A stretch of 64,000 nt of DNA, taken from contig CM031595.1 in assembly GCA_018398815.1 (NCBI GenBank), forward strand, positions 141,611,332 through 141,675,331, given 5' to 3'. This DNA is from Conus ventricosus (Eukaryota; Mollusca; Gastropoda; Neogastropoda; Conidae). The translations under genes and the position numbers were made by a program. Below the pieces are notes generated by a model. It was not told the DNA's origin. It saw nothing but the letters and a program-made list of their open reading frames with translations, and did no database searches. Below, in pieces: positions 57,533-64,000 of the stretch. Each line of letters starts with the position of its first letter. The stretch's first letter is position 1.

Positions 57533-58149
57533 TGGGGGATGGTCTGGCCGGTGCTCACAGCCATTTGCTTTGTCAGAACACTATTCAGTTCAGCGTTTTA
57601 TCGACTTTATTCGATTGTTTTTCCATTCACTATGACGTCACCACCAAGCACTTTATGTACTCGACCTTGCCGTACATTTACCACAGATCAAGTGCTGGAA
57701 TATTGAATAGACAGTCAGTTGTTCCTAATACAGATGAAGAAGACCCAGACAATCACGAGTAAACAACGATAGTGAGGGCTTGACCGAATTATTGCAACGC
57801 GAGGCGTTGGACCATGGCCAAATGGTTGGGAGACTAACGAGACGCCCACTTACTGAGATCTGTTCACCGTCATGATAATTGACACGATACTGTGCTCTGC
57901 AAAAAAAGGTTTATTATGTTACTTACGCCGTGTTAATTAATTCCATTTCCCTTGGACGTGACTCCCAATCATGTGCCTACACTGACGATATAATTTTTGT
58001 GCAGATTTGTGATGTAGTGGTGTGTAAAACATTGATACGTTTATTTCGTCATGTTGATCAACGCAATGTAGCGAGCCGGTGTCAAGGGCAGTGAAAAGAA
58101 CGGACGGTGAAATGAAGTTCACGTGCGAGTAGGCAGTTGAACCAGGCAC
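57533..58149. other. No gene seen; probable 5' part of a non-LTR element
   Basis: Unique sequence upstream of ORF1-like fragments on the same strand. It could be the 5' untranslated part of that retrotransposon, but no boundary is visible. Confidence 0.35.
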
Positions 58150-59113
58150 GAGAATGTCAACAGGTGTGCGCGCCCTGTGTTAGCCTAACGGTTATCTTCT
58201 TCTTGTTGCGACCTGCAGAAAGTGGACTATGCGAAAGAGTAATCCTTCCTCCGGCAAAAACAACAAGGCGAACCTCTGTGTTGTCTAGCAAAGAGTGTAG
58301 TCCATCGTTTGAAAAAATTAAACAGGACAAAAAGACAGTTACTGGTGTAGTATCAGAGTCTTTTGAAGAGGAGGACGAGAACATCATGGCGATGCAGGCG
58401 GCAATCGAAGAGTTGAAAGAACAGTATCGAACTCTAGCAACAAAGGAGACATTAAAGAATACAAGAAGATGGAGAAACTAGTAGCCAGTCTTACGACCAA
58501 AGTGGAGGTACTGGAAGGGAAGGTTTACGAAGTACAGAGGGAGACGGATGATCTGTAGAACGAGATAGCTTCTGTGAAAGCAGAAAATTCGAGCTCAAAG
58601 ACAGACTACGGAAGCAAGAACAGCGCACCGTGCAAGTACTCAGTGACCTGAACGACCAGCAGCAGTATGACCGGCGATGGAACCTGCGGGTGTACAACGT
58701 GGCAGATAAGGAAGGCGAGACGACTGAGGACTGTGCCAGGACATGCTGCCGAATATTCTCCGACCTGATCGGCGTCACAACGACGGAGGGGACCTTGAGG
58801 TGGCGCACCGGACTGGTCCAGTCGTGTCGGGAGAAAAAGACCCATCATTGTGCGCTTTATGTCAAGAAAATTAAAAGACAGTGTCCTTGCAAACAGGAAA
58901 AAACTAAAGAATAAGGGTGTTTCTGTAGATGAAGATCTCACACCTGCCAACTACAAGATGTCAAGGGAGGCCTACAGACACTCATACACCCTTGCCACCT
59001 GGTCCTCGCAAGGAAAAGTGTTTGCTAAGCTTAAAAACAATAAAACTGTGAGGCTGAAATATGGGGACAACATTGACGAGATTTTCCGCAAGGAAATGCC
59101 TGTTGGATTTTGA
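58150..59113 (+). pseudogene. Non-LTR retrotransposon ORF1, L1 ORF1p-like, broken
   Basis: In order: a coiled coil (NIMAMQAAIEELKEQYRTLA, then after a frame change KMEKLVASLTTKVEVLEGKV), an RRM-like part (QQQYDRRWNLRVYNVADKEG), then RPIIVRFMSRKLKDSVLANR and the C-terminal SREAYRHSYTLATWSSQGKV to DNIDEIFRKE. This order is that of L1-type ORF1 RNA-binding proteins. At least three frame changes (near 58480, 58790 and 58850) and an in-frame TAG near 58557 show that it is dead. Confidence 0.8.
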
Positions 59114-61685
<2,572 letters not shown>

Positions 61686-64000
61686 TTGCTTCAGTGACTG
61701 GGGATATGACATTAAACTGTTTAACAGAAAATGCCTGTCTAATCGACGTTCTGGTGGTATTGGAATAGCCATCAAAAGCAAGCTATCTACGTGTGTGGAG
61801 ATTTTACCTTATTCTGGTGGATGTGTGGCTTGGTGTCTATTAAAAAGATCATTGTCAGGTTATGATAAAGACTGTCTGATTGGTGGCGTATACATCCCTC
61901 CCGAAAGTTCAGTTTATAGCAATGTTGAACTGTTTGATGTGATTGAAACGGAATTGCTATCATTACAAGATAAATATAAGGATTGTTTATGTTTTGTTGT
62001 TGGGCGATTTTAATGCTTATACCAAAAGTATGAATGATTTTATTGATATGAATCAGTTCACTCAGTCTGTGTTCTCCGATGTTCTCTATGATATGAGCGA
62101 AGATATTTCCAACCTTGTCAAAGATCATCTCAAGATAAGCAGAGGCCTAATAACTATGGTTATCGTCTCTTAGATTTATGTAAATCACTGTCAATATACA
62201 TTTTTAAACGGAAGAATTGGTTCAGATGCTGGTATTGGAACATGCACATGTAAAGGAAGCACAGTTGTTGATTATATCATTGGTTCTAGATATTTGATGG
62301 AAAATGCAAGTAAGTTTAAAGTTGATGTTTTTGATGCGTTGTTCTCTGATGTGCATTGCCCATTATGCCTGTCTCTTCCAGTTAAAACCTGTTTTGTTTC
62401 CAATGAACCTAATGGTACTAAACACTCTCTGCATCAAAGGTATGATGGTGCAGAGATTAGAAGATGGGATAACAACAGATGTAATGAATATAAAGAACAT
62501 TTAGCAAATTACAATGTTGATGAAATTGTAACTTTATTTGAGCAAGGCACAATATCAATCAGTGAAATGAATAAGCGGTTTTCGTCAATTCTTGTTGATT
62601 CAGCGAAGGATACATTTGGTACTTACTCTAATACTTACAATAATAATATTCAACGAGGCAGAATCAAAGCTGGTTTGATAAGGAGTGTAAGGTTTCTCGA
62701 AGCCAGTACTTTAAAGCAAAGCATAAAGTTAAATGTTCAAATACTGTGCCTAATCTAAATAATCTTGCTGCTAAAAGCAAAGAATATAAAAATGTTTTGA
62801 GACGATCTGAAAGAAGAGCAACGAGAAAATGGCATAGAGAATTGCGAGCTTTAAAAACTAGAAATCCAAGGGATTATTGGAGGAAAATTAAAGGTAAAAA
62901 AGCTTCATCATGTCCTATACCTCTTGAAGAGCTTAAAAATCATTTCCAGTCCCTTAATCAAAATACTGGATGTAATGATAATAATTTTTAGTAATGAAGT
63001 ATCTGAAGGAAATATCAATCTAGACATTTTAAATGACTCAATTACTGAGGATGAAATTGAAAGAGTCATTAAATGTTTAAAGAATAATAAAGCAGCAGGA
63101 GTTGATTTAGTAAGGAATGAATATATAAAGAATAGTGTTCCTTATATGACAAAGTTTATTGTTTATTGTTTAATCGTGTTTTGGATTCTGGTATTATACC
63201 AGAAGATTGGGTGACAGGGTTAATTGTACCACTCTATAAAGGCAAAGGAGATCAACAAGACTGCAATAACTACAGGGATAACACTGTTAGTTGTGTAGGC
63301 AAATTATTCACGTCAATTCTAAATAGCAGACTTACTTATTTTGTTGAAATGAATGGACTTATTTCAGAAAACCAAGCAGGTTTTAGACGCATGCATTCAA
63401 CGCTTGACCATGCTTTTGTTCTTAAATCATTGATTGACATGTTTGCAATCAACAATGGAAAATTATACTGTGCTTTTATTGATTACAGAAAGGCATTTGA
63501 TTCTATTTGGAGACATGCTTTATGGCACAAACTGTTGAGTCAAGGCATATCTGGGAAAATTCTGCACGTTGTAATCAATATGTATGATCAAATAAAATCG
63601 TGCATTTTTCTAAATGGTCAAAATCAGAGTTCTTTGGCAGTTTAGGGAGTTCGTCAAGGAGAAAACCTTTCACCCTTATTGTTTTCATTATTTTTAAATG
63701 ATCTACAACAGTTCCTTATTGACAATAACTGTTCTACTCTAGAATATGATTTAACGCAAGAGTTAAAACTTGAAACAGTTTATTAAATTGCTTGTATTAT
63801 TATATGCTGATGATACAATTTTACTGGCAAATTCTAAATCAGCTTTGCAAAAAGAACTTAATGCTTAATATATATTGCATGCAATGGCAATTAGAAGTAA
63901 ATCCAAAGAAAACAAAAATAGTTGTCTTTCATGGCAAATAGTATGCGTGAAATTTTTTTCTTTGGGAATGAAAAAATAGAGGTTCTTAATTCAATTAAAT
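61686..64000 (+). pseudogene. Non-LTR retrotransposon ORF2 (EN-RT), broken, runs off window
   Basis: An apurinic-type endonuclease region lacks its first motifs: RRSGGIGIAIKSKL, GGVYIPPESS, LLGDFNAYTK and a SDVHCPL end. The reverse transcriptase follows: NNKAAGVDLVRNEYIKN, IVPLYKGKGDQQDCNNYR, NGLISENQAGFRR, CAFIDYRKAFDSIWRHALWH, GVRQGENLSPLLFSLFLNDL and the catalytic YADD near 63810. Frame changes near 62010, 62160, 62690, 62990 and 63170 and stops near 63645 and 63785 show decay. The clade (Jockey, I or CR1-like) is not settled. It may or may not belong with ORF1 at 58150. Confidence 0.9.

Overview
This is eukaryotic, intron-rich animal DNA. Coding exons are short (27 to 250 nt in the well-supported genes) with GT..AG splice sites, and they are separated by kilobases of intron full of CA, TC and TA microsatellites, minisatellites and transposon remains. 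A spiriferous invertebrate, most likely a mollusc and possibly a gastropod, is my inference. It rests on the repeat style (dispersed elements with a TTATC-type tail, tRNA-derived SINEs, hAT elements with a KWxWxWL zinc finger) and on animal-type STK31/TDRD8 and ADSL genes. Nothing bacterial or viral is seen.

Layout. (1) 1-10 kb: a minus-strand gene of unknown function. Two exons (4801-4565 and 2992-2715) join in phase and encode a zinc-ribbon-like protein; a start exon at 9491-9393 may belong to it. Decayed tandem arrays surround it. (2) 9.85-10.28 kb: a palindromic element with a TTAGGG core. (3) 11-16.7 kb: microsatellites and a 15-bp minisatellite, no gene. (4) 16.78-24.53 kb: six plus-strand exons of adenylosuccinate lyase (ADSL), the 3' part of the gene down to the stop codon. 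A one-base deletion shifts the frame in the fifth exon. The 5' exons are not seen. (5) 27.7-32.2 kb: a 4.1-kb hAT transposon carrying a second, nested transposon. (6) 53.25-35.96 kb: thirteen minus-strand exons of an STK31 (TDRD8)-like pseudokinase, from the coiled coil through the pseudokinase domain to a long Pro/Ser-rich tail. The Tudor-domain 5' exons are not seen. (7) 53.8-57.5 kb: two more hAT-like elements lying end to end. (8) 58-64 kb: remains of non-LTR retrotransposon ORF1 and ORF2 with microsatellite blocks between them.

The most unusual signal is a recurring one. Tandem arrays in both ADSL and STK31 are built from copies of an exon-intron junction of the same gene, and the genuine splice site sits in register as the terminal unit. 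This is clearest for the acceptor of the third visible ADSL exon (55-bp units, eight intact decoy acceptors), the acceptor of the last ADSL exon (61-62-bp units) and the acceptor of the STK31 catalytic-loop exon (64-bp units). Decayed arrays also resemble the donors of ADSL exons C and D and STK31 exon 7. Splice-junction slippage seems to have been a repeated source of minisatellites and of decoy splice sites in this genome.

The genes show no operon-like relation. ADSL acts in purine synthesis, STK31 is a germline-associated protein in other animals, and the remaining coding material is mobile.
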